Shown here in pieces: positions 1-7,414 of a DNA stretch of 21,190 nt. The translations under genes were made by a program, and so were the position numbers. Positions within the stretch are counted from its first letter, which is position 1. Every line of letters begins with the position of its first letter. The notes below the pieces were generated by a model that searched no databases, had not been told where the DNA came from, and saw only the letters and a program-made list of their open reading frames with translations. This DNA comes from Gammaproteobacteria bacterium (GTDB lineage Bacteria; Pseudomonadota; Gammaproteobacteria; Chromatiales; Chromatiaceae): assembly GCA_013041975.1 (NCBI GenBank), contig JABDQZ010000072.1:1-21190 (forward strand), given 5' to 3'.

Positions 1-544
1 GCCCTAAATCAGCCAGTGAAAGCTGTTGAACACCACTGTAGGAATTGAAATAAATAACCACCTTGCTGCCATTTTCCATTTGCTCAAGGATTTTCTTTGC
101 AACCTCCGGAGAAGTCATCAGATTATTACCACGGGGAGCGGTAAACTCATGACGTTCATGCTTATCGATACCCAGAGTGACCGTGGTACCTTCCTTGAAA
201 CCCAGGTAAGTAGCAATCACAAAACCGACAGCATTCGGCGACCAGGCAGGTCCGATTTGAACAAAGTTTTTTGCTTTCCATTCACCAAACTGCTCAATAT
301 GAAACATGCGGCAATAGACTTTATTGTCTTCCATTCTGTCACAGGTGGCTTTCCAGGTTCCAGCACGCTCTTCAAAAAGGTGGCTCTTTTTATTTCCTGT
401 CATAGGCACCGGCGTCACCGATATAGCCTCTGGTAACATGGCATTGGAATCCATCATCTTACCATTAGATTCCGCAGCAAAAATCGTGCTGCAACCAGCA
501 ACCAGTATTGCCGTAAGACTAGCGTTTAACAGTAGCTTTCGCAT
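1..544 (-). CDS. IalB-like secreted protein, 3' end cut by window edge
   Basis: The reading frame opens with ATG at 544-542 and runs without a stop to base 1, giving about 181 residues of an incomplete protein. The N-terminus (MRKLLLNASLTAILVAGC) is a signal peptide. It contains a plausible lipobox (V-A-G-C, Cys18) and also an AxA-type site a few residues later, so a lipoprotein or a soluble periplasmic protein are both possible. The body has a W-x-x-x-C start, a second Cys about eight residues on, and a later valine-rich strand ending LSLADLG. This layout resembles the invasion-associated locus B (IalB) family, but the match is by eye and weak. Its ATG shares one base with the stop codon of the upstream pentaheme cytochrome gene (TAATG), so the two are probably translationally coupled. 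This suggests a role linked to that cytochrome rather than to invasion. The function is not established. Confidence 0.6.
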   Translation of the reverse strand, partial: MRKLLLNASLTAILVAGCSTIFAAESNGKMMDSNAMLPEAISVTPVPMTGNKKSHLFEERAGTWKATCDRMEDNKVYCRMFHIEQFGEWKAKNFVQIGPAWSPNAVGFVIATYLGFKEGTTVTLGIDKHERHEFTAPRGNNLMTSPEVAKKILEQMENGSKVVIYFNSYSGVQQLSLADLG

Positions 545-1662
545 TAATCACCCTCCGCGTCATCACGAGCACCACGCAGTACCCAGTTTGTGACCAGTTG
601 CAACTGCTCAGGACTCAGCTTGGTAAAGCGAAGCATTTCCTTAAGGTTATTGCGCCAGTCAAACATAATCCACTTATCACGAGGGAACGTCTTGTGGCAC
701 AGGTTACAATCGAGATCATAAAGACCAGTCACGTAATTCCAGAACTCCTCGTCACTCGTACCAAGAGCTGTACGGGGTACCCAGCCGGTAAGCTTGATAC
801 GATTCCAGTTCAGTTCATATTCCGGTTCCAGTTTGGTCTCAAGTTTTTCAACCTTTTCCATACCATCAAAACTCATCTTGGCCAGTATGACTGCACGGTT
901 AAAGTCGATATAGATCTGGCTACCCTCCTCACGGTCCCAGCCTTCACTGGCAACCTGAACCCAGTCCCCTTCCTGTTTGATAACACGCAAAGGCGTGCCG
1001 CCATAAAGGGTAGCCAAAGACTCCTCACTACCGGCAGCTGTTACCATTTCTACTTCATTCAGAATCACCACTGCTTTATCACCCAGTTGAGCGGCATAGG
1101 CTTTAGCCTGGTATCGCTTCTCCATATCGGTATAAATTTTTTCCATGTCTGGCAATTTATGTGCAATACCTTTATGACAGTTGATACAGGTTGCTTCACC
1201 ACTTAACAAACGCTTATGCATCTTCTGGGCCTTGGCGGATTGCTTCTCAACCACCATGGTATCTTTGGTGTGGCAGTTACGGCATTCTCGCGAGTCCGTT
1301 GCTTCCATACTGCGCCAGACATTCTGGGCTAACTCGAGACGATGAGCTTCAAATTTTTCCGGCGTATCGATTGTACCGATAACCTTGTGATACAACTCCT
1401 TTGATGCCATGATTTTTCGTGCCAGCTTCTCAGTCCAGGGCTTGGGCACATGACAGTCAGAACAGACAGCTGGCACACCAGAAGGGTTATGTGCATGAAC
1501 TGACTGTTGATACTCTTCCTTCACGATATTCATTTCGTGACAGGAAATACAAAATTCATAACTGTTGGTGTATTCCATGAAGGTGTTGAAACCTCCCCAG
1601 AAAATGATACCGACTACGATACCGACAAAAAGTACAAACCAACTGAAAGCTTTCTTAGCCAT
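544..1662 (-). CDS. TorC-like membrane-anchored pentaheme cytochrome c (NapC/NirT family)
   Basis: This 372-residue protein has an uncleaved N-terminal membrane helix (about residues 6-24) followed by four CXXCH motifs (Cys38, 67, 127, 159) spaced as in NapC/NirT/NrfH quinol dehydrogenases. Residues about 197-300 look like an SH3-type beta domain (LYGGTPLRVI...GDWVQV). A fifth motif, CNLCH at Cys319, lies in a C-terminal domain. Tetraheme NapC core plus C-terminal monoheme domain is the layout of TorC/TorY, which pass electrons from menaquinol to a periplasmic TMAO or N/S-oxide reductase. No molybdopterin reductase gene lies beside it. The nearest candidate partners are the 12-heme cytochrome upstream and, farther away, the HAO-family enzyme. 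The ATG at 1662 is preceded by GGTGA at a suitable distance. The membrane-anchored quinol dehydrogenase role is inferred from the family, and the partner is unknown. Confidence 0.9.
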   Translation of the reverse strand: MAKKAFSWFVLFVGIVVGIIFWGGFNTFMEYTNSYEFCISCHEMNIVKEEYQQSVHAHNPSGVPAVCSDCHVPKPWTEKLARKIMASKELYHKVIGTIDTPEKFEAHRLELAQNVWRSMEATDSRECRNCHTKDTMVVEKQSAKAQKMHKRLLSGEATCINCHKGIAHKLPDMEKIYTDMEKRYQAKAYAAQLGDKAVVILNEVEMVTAAGSEESLATLYGGTPLRVIKQEGDWVQVASEGWDREEGSQIYIDFNRAVILAKMSFDGMEKVEKLETKLEPEYELNWNRIKLTGWVPRTALGTSDEEFWNYVTGLYDLDCNLCHKTFPRDKWIMFDWRNNLKEMLRFTKLSPEQLQLVTNWVLRGARDDAEGD

Positions 1663-1716
1663 AACATTTCACCAATTACAGTTTTGTTCAGCGTTAATTG
1701 AACGCCTGTTCAGGTC

Positions 1717-1735
1717 TTAAGGCATACTGCCTTAA
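1717..1735. promoter_or_regulatory. Perfect 8-bp inverted repeat upstream of the pentaheme cytochrome gene
   Basis: TTAAGGCA (1717-1724) and TGCCTTAA (1728-1735) are perfect inverted copies around a 3-base spacer. The repeat lies 55 bases upstream of the ATG at 1662, between it and the terminator of the preceding gene. It has no T-tract on the gene's strand, so an operator or leader hairpin is more likely than a terminator. The regulator is unknown. Confidence 0.4.
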
Positions 1736-1765
1736 ACTACCCTTGATATACATGACTTGCCTCAA

Positions 1766-1779
1766 TTGAAGACAGTCAA
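1766..1779 (-). promoter_or_regulatory. Weak FNR/DNR-like box before the pentaheme cytochrome gene
   Basis: Read on the minus strand, the site is TTGAC-TGTC-TTCAA. It matches nine of the ten half-site bases of the FNR/CRP-superfamily pattern TTGAY-N4-RTCAA. It lies 104-117 bases upstream of the start at 1662. I see no well-placed -10 hexamer 22 bases downstream of it, so it is much weaker evidence than the sites at 11256 and 17974. Confidence 0.25.
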
Positions 1780-1809
1780 TATTCACATTATTTGTTATAT
1801 AAAATTCTG

Positions 1810-1846
1810 AAAAAAAAATGGAGCCAGTCCAGAGGACTGACTCCAT
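1810..1846 (-). terminator. Rho-independent terminator after the 12-heme cytochrome gene
   Basis: Bases 1818-1830 pair with 1834-1846 at 12 of 13 positions around a 3-base loop. On the minus strand the hairpin is followed directly by an uninterrupted run of T (the A-run at 1810-1818). It lies 38 bases past the stop codon at 1884. It separates the 12-heme gene from the pentaheme gene, which therefore probably has its own promoter in 1663-1809. Confidence 0.85.
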
Positions 1847-1883
1847 TCAGTCAGGTGTTATTCACCTGTACGCTTCTCAGAAA

Positions 1884-4232
1884 TTACTTCTTCTGATCAG
1901 CAACCGCTTTAAGCGCTTTCTTCATGAACTGCTGGTGTTCAAAACTATCCATCACACCAGGTGTGGATACTTTCTTCCAGAATTCAGGATTGAAACGCTC
2001 TTCGTGACAGCCGAGGCAGACACCAGTCTTCTCGATAGCATCACGTTTTTCCTCAGGCAGAGGACCAGTCAGCGGCCAGTGTGAACCAACAGACGTCAAC
2101 TGTTCACCATCCTCAGAGATAATCGCAGCCCAGTCATGAGTCAGGCCAGGAATACCTGGAATCTGAACCTGGGTTTTCTGAGGAATGATCTTGCCAGTTG
2201 CTGAGTCTTTCAGATCGAGAACAAAGTCCTTATCAGCACCTAACAGGAAGCGACCACCTTCAACACCATAACCAAGGGCTTTGGGGTTGTCGTGACAGGA
2301 CTCACAGCTACGGGCACTTCGGCCAGCGGTGTGAGGCTGTACAGCTGCGGTGTCGATACCAGGGCCTTCAGGGGTATCCCAGATCTTGTTGTTAACCAAT
2401 GTCTTACCATCAGGATCAATGATCGTAGTGGTAACCTGACAACCAGGCATCATTGGACTAACACGACCTTCGCCGTTTATACCAAGCACAGGAGTTTCCC
2501 AGCGCAGGTAGGAACGGGTCTCTGAGACCTTACCAGGACTTTTCATACCATTGGTTCCTGGAGGTGCATCAGGCGTCAGACCTGTCTTTGGATCACGGTT
2601 GTTGGCGTTAACAAGCCAGTCAGTACCTTTCTGATCTTTAGAGTAGTCAACAGTTACATGACAACCATAGCACTGTGGAACCCAGTCGGCGTGACAGGCA
2701 TAGCATTCCATGTTGTTCTGATGTTGTGGAATCAGGAACATGGAGACTTTTGCCAGAGTTGACTTGAAGGTACCTTCGTCACCAATGGTTTTCAGCAGAG
2801 GTACTTTGAAGTCCAGACCGTTGGCAGAGTGAACCACAACCTCTTTACCTTTCTTGACCACGTTACCCATTGGGTTGCCGCGGGCAGTCAGCAGGTAACC
2901 ATCTTCAGGTTTGTACTGAGTTGCATCTTTCATGTACTCAGGCCACTTCTGGGCGAGACCACGGGCATTGCCTGCTGGCATGCCGTCTTTCATCTCACCA
3001 CCGAACTCTTCACCACGTCCCAGAGGCATATCCCATGGAAGCTTGTTGAAGGTACCGTGGCAGTCTTCACACTCAACCTCTACCTGGGCCAGCGTGGTAC
3101 CAGGAATGTTGCCATCACCATGCAGATCGATGGTGGTATGGCAGTCCTGACACAGCATGCCGCCTTCAGGATTACCTGGCAGAGACTTCATTTCATGGTG
3201 AAGATCCTCTTTAATGAACAGGTAACGCTTGGTGTGCATTTTAGGCTGTTTCTTGCCTTTGCCAGTGGTAGGTGAACCGTATGGGAATTCCATGATGCCC
3301 TGATAGCTCACACCAACACGTTTACCGCGGTTATGGCAAGACACACAGGTTTCAACAGGAATGCCGGAATACTCAACTTCACCCACTTTAACCTTGGTTT
3401 TACGAGTACCCTGCATGCGGTGAACCAGCACGTGACCGGCTTCATCTTTCTTGATGGTTGGATCAGCACCTTCGTAGAAGCCGTCATTGGAGTAAGGCAC
3501 ATGACAGGCTGAACAACCAGCACCACGGAAGTCACCACGCTTGTCGCGACCATTCACACCAACGTGACAACGCTGGCAGTCATGACGAGAGTAGGTATAA
3601 CCGGCATGGTTAGGATTCTCAGTCAGCTTGGACAGGTCTACCTGGGGCAGCTGTTTCAGCTTCTTGGGCATCTGGTCTGGATGTTTTTTAACAAAGTCCT
3701 TCATGTACTTCTTGTACGCTTTGGTACCAACCAGAGGCACAGGACCATCATCATCAACAATGTTGTAGTTACCCCAGACAACCTTCATGTCTTTCTGAAC
3801 ACCCCATGACCACATGTTACCCTGCAGTTTACCGGCTTCGGTATTCATCAGGGACTTGTTCAAACGGTCAAAGTATCCGGAGTGACACTGGCCACAGGCC
3901 TGGTCGTTAACCGGCATAGCGCCTGGATCTGGCAAGAAGTTTTTAGGACCACCTTTTTTGGCAAGCATTTTAGGTGAGCCCATGTGAGCTTTTGCCTTGT
4001 CTTTCTCTTCTTTTGGATTACCGCCATGACAGACCACACAACCAGCTGCATCTCCCATTTCGGCACCCATCTTTTCGATGTCTTCCTGCATGACGCCGTC
4101 ACTGAAGCGTTCAATACCTTCGTGACATGCCAGACAGGCTTTGCCTTTCGCTTCGGCGACCGGAACCAGAGCATTTCCTCCGGTGACCCAACCGACCATC
4201 GCTACTACGGCAAGTAGTGCTAGGCGTTTCAT
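1884..4232 (-). CDS. Periplasmic dodecaheme (12 x CXXCH) cytochrome c
   Basis: From the ATG at 4232, which has a GGGAGAG ribosome-binding site 4-6 bases upstream, the protein is 782 residues. It begins with a Sec signal peptide (MKRLALLAVVAMVGW..., likely cleaved after AEA at residue 28). Twelve CXXCH motifs follow at Cys33, 65, 113, 219, 240, 296, 361, 388, 510, 521, 643 and 739. There is no later membrane helix, so it is presumably soluble in the periplasm. The hemes are unevenly spread: a haem-poor stretch at about 390-510 and another at 526-640 may be non-haem domains. One unpaired cysteine lies in MMPGC at residue 598. I see no CX15CH or other catalytic-haem variant motif, so an MccA-type sulfite reductase is unlikely. 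I cannot place the protein in a named enzyme family. It could be a wire, an electron store or an enzyme. It is transcribed ahead of the TorC-like cytochrome, a likely electron partner, though a terminator stands between them. Confidence 0.92.
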   Translation of the reverse strand: MKRLALLAVVAMVGWVTGGNALVPVAEAKGKACLACHEGIERFSDGVMQEDIEKMGAEMGDAAGCVVCHGGNPKEEKDKAKAHMGSPKMLAKKGGPKNFLPDPGAMPVNDQACGQCHSGYFDRLNKSLMNTEAGKLQGNMWSWGVQKDMKVVWGNYNIVDDDGPVPLVGTKAYKKYMKDFVKKHPDQMPKKLKQLPQVDLSKLTENPNHAGYTYSRHDCQRCHVGVNGRDKRGDFRGAGCSACHVPYSNDGFYEGADPTIKKDEAGHVLVHRMQGTRKTKVKVGEVEYSGIPVETCVSCHNRGKRVGVSYQGIMEFPYGSPTTGKGKKQPKMHTKRYLFIKEDLHHEMKSLPGNPEGGMLCQDCHTTIDLHGDGNIPGTTLAQVEVECEDCHGTFNKLPWDMPLGRGEEFGGEMKDGMPAGNARGLAQKWPEYMKDATQYKPEDGYLLTARGNPMGNVVKKGKEVVVHSANGLDFKVPLLKTIGDEGTFKSTLAKVSMFLIPQHQNNMECYACHADWVPQCYGCHVTVDYSKDQKGTDWLVNANNRDPKTGLTPDAPPGTNGMKSPGKVSETRSYLRWETPVLGINGEGRVSPMMPGCQVTTTIIDPDGKTLVNNKIWDTPEGPGIDTAAVQPHTAGRSARSCESCHDNPKALGYGVEGGRFLLGADKDFVLDLKDSATGKIIPQKTQVQIPGIPGLTHDWAAIISEDGEQLTSVGSHWPLTGPLPEEKRDAIEKTGVCLGCHEERFNPEFWKKVSTPGVMDSFEHQQFMKKALKAVADQKK

Positions 4233-4641
4233 GTTTCTCTCCCTTACATTCAAGTGATTTAAGGATGTGTTCACTGACGTCTAAAAATCTCGCGCAATGC
4301 ACACACGCGCATATAGTTGCAAAATACATACCAGCAGTGAGGTTTTTCCTAAAGAAACCTGAAAACGGCTCGTTTCAACTCGTCACATTCAGAGACAAAT
4401 GCTTTGCCTACAGTGGTTTATGGGGGGGTACGTGATCTATCCCATTAGAGGTAGTTTGCATCCTTATTAAGAGAAAAAAATTCGCAAAGACCATCCTTTA
4501 ACAGCCTTGAATTGAATGATTCGTTCAATTACACATCTGCAGATGAACAAACCATTCCAGTCTCACCGATCAATCCTGCACCGGTTTACCCATCCAGAAC
4601 AGCGGCGTATTATCACTGCGCATCTTGTGAGGAGACATCGC
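4233..4641. other. Divergent intergenic region, 12-heme gene and lipoprotein gene
   Basis: This 409-base stretch must hold the promoters of the 12-heme gene (minus) and the lipoprotein gene (plus). It contains the dyad at 4510-4530 and a G7 run at 4422-4428. I found no FNR-like box and no convincing -35/-10 pair. An in-frame ATG at 4516 would extend the lipoprotein gene leftward. It is not favoured because it lies inside the dyad and would bury the lipoprotein signal. Confidence 0.5.
4510..4530. promoter_or_regulatory. 21-base dyad, candidate operator (copy 1)
   Basis: AATTGAA (4510-4516) and TTCAATT (4524-4530) are perfect inverted copies around 7 bases. The 19-base core ATTGAATGATTCGTTCAAT recurs at 11307-11325 (minus strand) with 17 of 19 bases the same. 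Palindromes of this size and spacing are typical of dimeric repressors such as the TetR family. The regulator is not known. It lies 112 bases before the lipoprotein start and 278 before the 12-heme gene start. Confidence 0.45.
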
Positions 4642-5079
4642 GTGAAGTTAGTGAACCCATTCTCAGTTCAACATAGCCAGTGGCTGTTGATTCTAATCAC
4701 CACCTTGAGCATTTATGGCTGCAAGGCTCCCGAAGTAAAACCCACGCAAACCAGTAGCAGCGAAGTAGTTGCAACGAGTGAGCCCGCAACATTGCTGGGA
4801 GAATGGTGCAAGGTAAAGAAACGCAGAGTGACCAAATACAGGCTCGACACGGATAAACTGCAGATTATCAGTGGCAGGAGCGGTCAGCGCTTTGATGTTG
4901 CTCTCAAATGCAATGAAAACTTTACTGAATGTGTGACCAAAACCATACGTGGCTGGGGAAGCCCGGTGACTGAAAAGATGCGCCTGGATGGAGAAAACAT
5001 GCAGCTTAAAAGAATCTGGGGAGGCGCATGGAACGATAAAACCTATGAGTTTACCTTTACGCGTTGCCCCAAATGGTAA
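4642..5079 (+). CDS. Small lipoprotein of unknown function
   Basis: I choose the GTG at 4642 because GGAGA at 4631-4635 lies an ideal distance upstream and the resulting N-terminus is a proper lipoprotein signal. That signal is MKLVNP... with a hydrophobic stretch ending I-Y-G-C, Cys about residue 27. The product is 145 residues. After the lipidated cysteine comes a Ser/Thr-rich linker, then a compact domain starting at LLGEWCKVKKRR. It has three later cysteines (LKCNENFTEC and TRCPKW) and many beta-prone segments. No family is recognised. Its stop codon (5077-5079) directly abuts the stop codon of the converging triheme/b561 gene at 5080, with no base between. It may be regulated from the dyad at 4510-4530. 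Confidence 0.75.
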   Translation: MKLVNPFSVQHSQWLLILITTLSIYGCKAPEVKPTQTSSSEVVATSEPATLLGEWCKVKKRRVTKYRLDTDKLQIISGRSGQRFDVALKCNENFTECVTKTIRGWGSPVTEKMRLDGENMQLKRIWGGAWNDKTYEFTFTRCPKW

Positions 5080-6531
5080 CTACAAGCTCAGATCCACGGC
5101 ATAAACCATCATCCCAACCAATAACAACAGACCCAGAGCAACCATTGCAAGACCAAAACCGAAGAACGCAAACTGTACAGCCTTTGGTGGCTGTTTAATG
5201 ATACGCTCTTCCAGTTTGCCCTCTTCTCTCATACGCTCAACCCAGGCCGGGTGCTCTTTTTCAAGCGCTTCAAGCTCTGCAGCGCCGTGAAAAATATGTG
5301 CATTCAGCGGGAAAGCACTGGGCCGGTAGCTTTCAATGAAAAAGTGAACGACAAATATATGCGCCATCGCCAGTATTGCTTCAATCTTGTGTACCCAGCG
5401 CGCCACATTCATGATCCAGCCCGGTAGTACAGAAGTCGTCACTACTGAATCGAACATCAACAGGCCAGTCGTACCAACAATTACCAGCCCCCACCAGACG
5501 GCCCAGTAATCAAATTTCTGCCACCATGACCAACGGTCAAATACCGGATGCTGCCTGCGACCAAACAACCACGCCATGTGCTGGTGAACAGCCTTGAAGT
5601 CACGCCAGGTCCACACCAGGCTGTCGGGCCCGGTAAGATGCCCTTTTTTCCTTCCCAGTGCAGAGCGGATCATGTAAACAATGTGAATTGCAAAAACCGT
5701 GATAAGGATCAAACCGAAAACACGGTGAACCCAGACAGCGCCATCGGCTCCGCCAAAAGGTGCCACCAGTGCCTTGCCAAAAGCAGTTTCGATATACATC
5801 CAGGCCACACCCGTGACCGAAAGCGCCATGAAACAAATGATAAGGATGGTATGCATCCAGCGCTCACTGCGGGTAAAGCGCTCAACCAGCGTGCCACTTG
5901 CTGATGAGGTGTTCTTTACATGTCGATTGTGAAAATGATGTTTGATCTCGCGCCAGGCCCAGACCGTTGTATAGGGCATGAAGAACACGAATACACTACC
6001 CGCAAGCAGCAGCATTAAAACGGTTGCCCAATAGAGCGCCGGAAAATCGTTTCGTGTATATTCAGACCACGGCGGTCTTTCATGAACCACATAACTGCCC
6101 ATACCGGCACCTGCACCTTCATGACATTTGGCGCATACTTTCTCGTGCCTGTGGTCCTCATAAGCGGCTGCAATAGGGTTCTGTATTCCAGCTACGGGCT
6201 TGGAAACATGGCAATCACGACAAATCAGCTCGGTTCTGGCGTAATGCAGGTTATTCTGCTGCCCTTCATGACAACTGAGGCAGTAGCGGGCGTGATAAAA
6301 AGACGCCACATCCTCGTGTACATCCGACTTTGTCGAACTGCGCCGTACCGGTCCCTGCCCCGGGCCGATGGCCTCCAGCCAGTTACTGTTGGTTTTTTGT
6401 GATGGAATAAAAAGTTCGGGATTGTTCGGATCGTCAAAGCCTTTATCAGCCGACACCACGGTGGGAGAGGCCATCATCATGCCCAGAAAAAGAATCAGCG
6501 CTGATAAATAAATTCTGAAAAATATAAGCAT
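5080..6531 (-). CDS. Membrane triheme cytochrome c / cytochrome b561-like fusion protein
   Basis: From ATG 6531 the protein is 483 residues; an in-frame TTG at 6537 is an alternative start, and neither has a strong ribosome-binding site. The order is: signal peptide (1-29), a periplasmic domain with three CXXCH motifs (Cys84, 104, 133), then about six membrane helices (roughly 164-186, 229-246, 269-288, 342-360, 380-398, 455-478). Helix-associated histidines (for example His227, 269, 283, 381, 391, 396) are candidate b-haem ligands. The membrane part resembles cytochrome b561 and formate dehydrogenase gamma-type cytochrome b proteins, which exchange electrons with quinones. A b-type quinone module fused to periplasmic c-haems suggests direct transfer between the quinone pool and soluble multihaem cytochromes. 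The gene stands alone on its strand, and the nearest likely partner is the 12-heme cytochrome. Confidence 0.88.
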   Translation of the reverse strand: MLIFFRIYLSALILFLGMMMASPTVVSADKGFDDPNNPELFIPSQKTNSNWLEAIGPGQGPVRRSSTKSDVHEDVASFYHARYCLSCHEGQQNNLHYARTELICRDCHVSKPVAGIQNPIAAAYEDHRHEKVCAKCHEGAGAGMGSYVVHERPPWSEYTRNDFPALYWATVLMLLLAGSVFVFFMPYTTVWAWREIKHHFHNRHVKNTSSASGTLVERFTRSERWMHTILIICFMALSVTGVAWMYIETAFGKALVAPFGGADGAVWVHRVFGLILITVFAIHIVYMIRSALGRKKGHLTGPDSLVWTWRDFKAVHQHMAWLFGRRQHPVFDRWSWWQKFDYWAVWWGLVIVGTTGLLMFDSVVTTSVLPGWIMNVARWVHKIEAILAMAHIFVVHFFIESYRPSAFPLNAHIFHGAAELEALEKEHPAWVERMREEGKLEERIIKQPPKAVQFAFFGFGLAMVALGLLLLVGMMVYAVDLSL

Positions 6532-6556
6532 GCTCAAACCAAACCCAAACCGATAC

Positions 6557-6585
6557 TTGTTTCAGCTCAGTATAGTTGGTAATAA
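6557..6585 (+). promoter_or_regulatory. Candidate sigma-70 promoter for the ankyrin-repeat gene
   Basis: TTGTTT (6557-6562) and TAATAA (6580-6585) are 17 bases apart, the ideal sigma-70 spacing. Transcription would begin near 6592, about 36 bases before the ATG at 6628. The assignment rests on sequence match alone. Confidence 0.4.
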
Positions 6586-6627
6586 TGAAGCGCTATGCAT
6601 TACGGTTGATTTAACCAAAGGAATACC

Positions 6628-7374
6628 ATGAAAAAACCACTTGTCGCGATCCTGGCGCTGATCGTTCTACCCACTACATTACTGGCTACAGGCGCTCCGC
6701 CACGCTGGCAATCAGAAATTATTTCCCTGATTTCACATCAACGCTACAAAGAAGCCGGCAACAAACTGGATGAGTACTGTGTACAACAGAAAAATGCCGA
6801 TCTCTGCCTGACACTGGCATCAGCTCATTTTGAAGCAGAGCCCAAATTCGGCATTGACTCAAAAAACATCGTCGAGGCTTACAGATACACCAGGCTGGCC
6901 TGTGAATATGGCTCAACTGCCGGCTGTGATGCCTACAAAGCAGCCATCGAGAAAGGTGAATTGCTACAGCATGTACTGTTTGCACCAGGCGTTGAAAACA
7001 GGGAAAGCCAGTTAAAAGAAGCTTTAAAGCTTGGCGCCAACCTGAACTCGACGACACTGTATAGCCGAACATTATTGCAAACCGCCATCAGCGAAGAAAA
7101 TACCGAGGCACTCAAGCTATTGTTGGATAACGGGGCAGATATCAATTACAGAGTCAGTAATGAAGACCTCACCCCGCTTATGTACGCAGTCAATACGGGT
7201 AACAGTGACATCGTTACCCTTCTGCTAAATAACGGCGCCGACTCCCACCAGAAAATGCAAGTCCCCGAATACCTGAATATGGGTCAACCTGAAGCCGATG
7301 CCTGTGACCTGGCGAGGAAACTTGAAAACGCACAAATGTCCACTTTGCTCAACTGCCGCCTTCAGAATGAATAA
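6628..7374 (+). CDS. Secreted Sel1/ankyrin-repeat protein
   Basis: The 248-residue product starts at an ATG with AAGGA 6 bases upstream and has a Sec signal peptide (MKKPLVAILALIVLPTTLLATGA). Residues about 30-108 contain paired cysteines in short helical units (YCVQQKNADLCLTLASAHF, then CEYGSTAGCDAYKAA). These resemble cysteine-bearing Sel1-type repeats. Residues about 125-235 hold ankyrin repeats (for example EALKLLLDNGADIN and DIVTLLLNNGAD). Both are protein-binding scaffolds. The likely location is the periplasm, and no enzymatic motif is seen. The sensor kinase gene follows 40 bases downstream on the same strand and may be co-transcribed. The partner and role are unknown. Confidence 0.85.
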   Translation: MKKPLVAILALIVLPTTLLATGAPPRWQSEIISLISHQRYKEAGNKLDEYCVQQKNADLCLTLASAHFEAEPKFGIDSKNIVEAYRYTRLACEYGSTAGCDAYKAAIEKGELLQHVLFAPGVENRESQLKEALKLGANLNSTTLYSRTLLQTAISEENTEALKLLLDNGADINYRVSNEDLTPLMYAVNTGNSDIVTLLLNNGADSHQKMQVPEYLNMGQPEADACDLARKLENAQMSTLLNCRLQNE

Positions 7375-7414
7375 TTTGTGTCGATAAAAAGTAAAAGCGA
7401 CGCATAAAAATTAA

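Noticed and set aside
544..1206. Open frames on the plus strand across the TorC-like gene (for example 598-1206)
   Set aside because: They are antisense to a gene with five haem motifs and a membrane anchor, have no family features, and are explained by codon bias of the real gene.
1884..4232. MccA-type sulfite reductase or octaheme tetrathionate reductase
   Set aside because: There are twelve ordinary CXXCH motifs, no CX15CH site or other atypical haem motif, and the length differs from both families.
4422..4428. G7 run as a phase-variable promoter element
   Set aside because: It is intergenic, but no -35/-10 pair flanks it at a distance that a length change would tune.
4516..4641. N-terminal extension of the small lipoprotein from ATG 4516
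   Set aside because: The extra 42 residues are rich in His/Arg and would bury the lipoprotein signal. The ATG lies within a dyad, whereas GTG 4642 has a strong ribosome-binding site.
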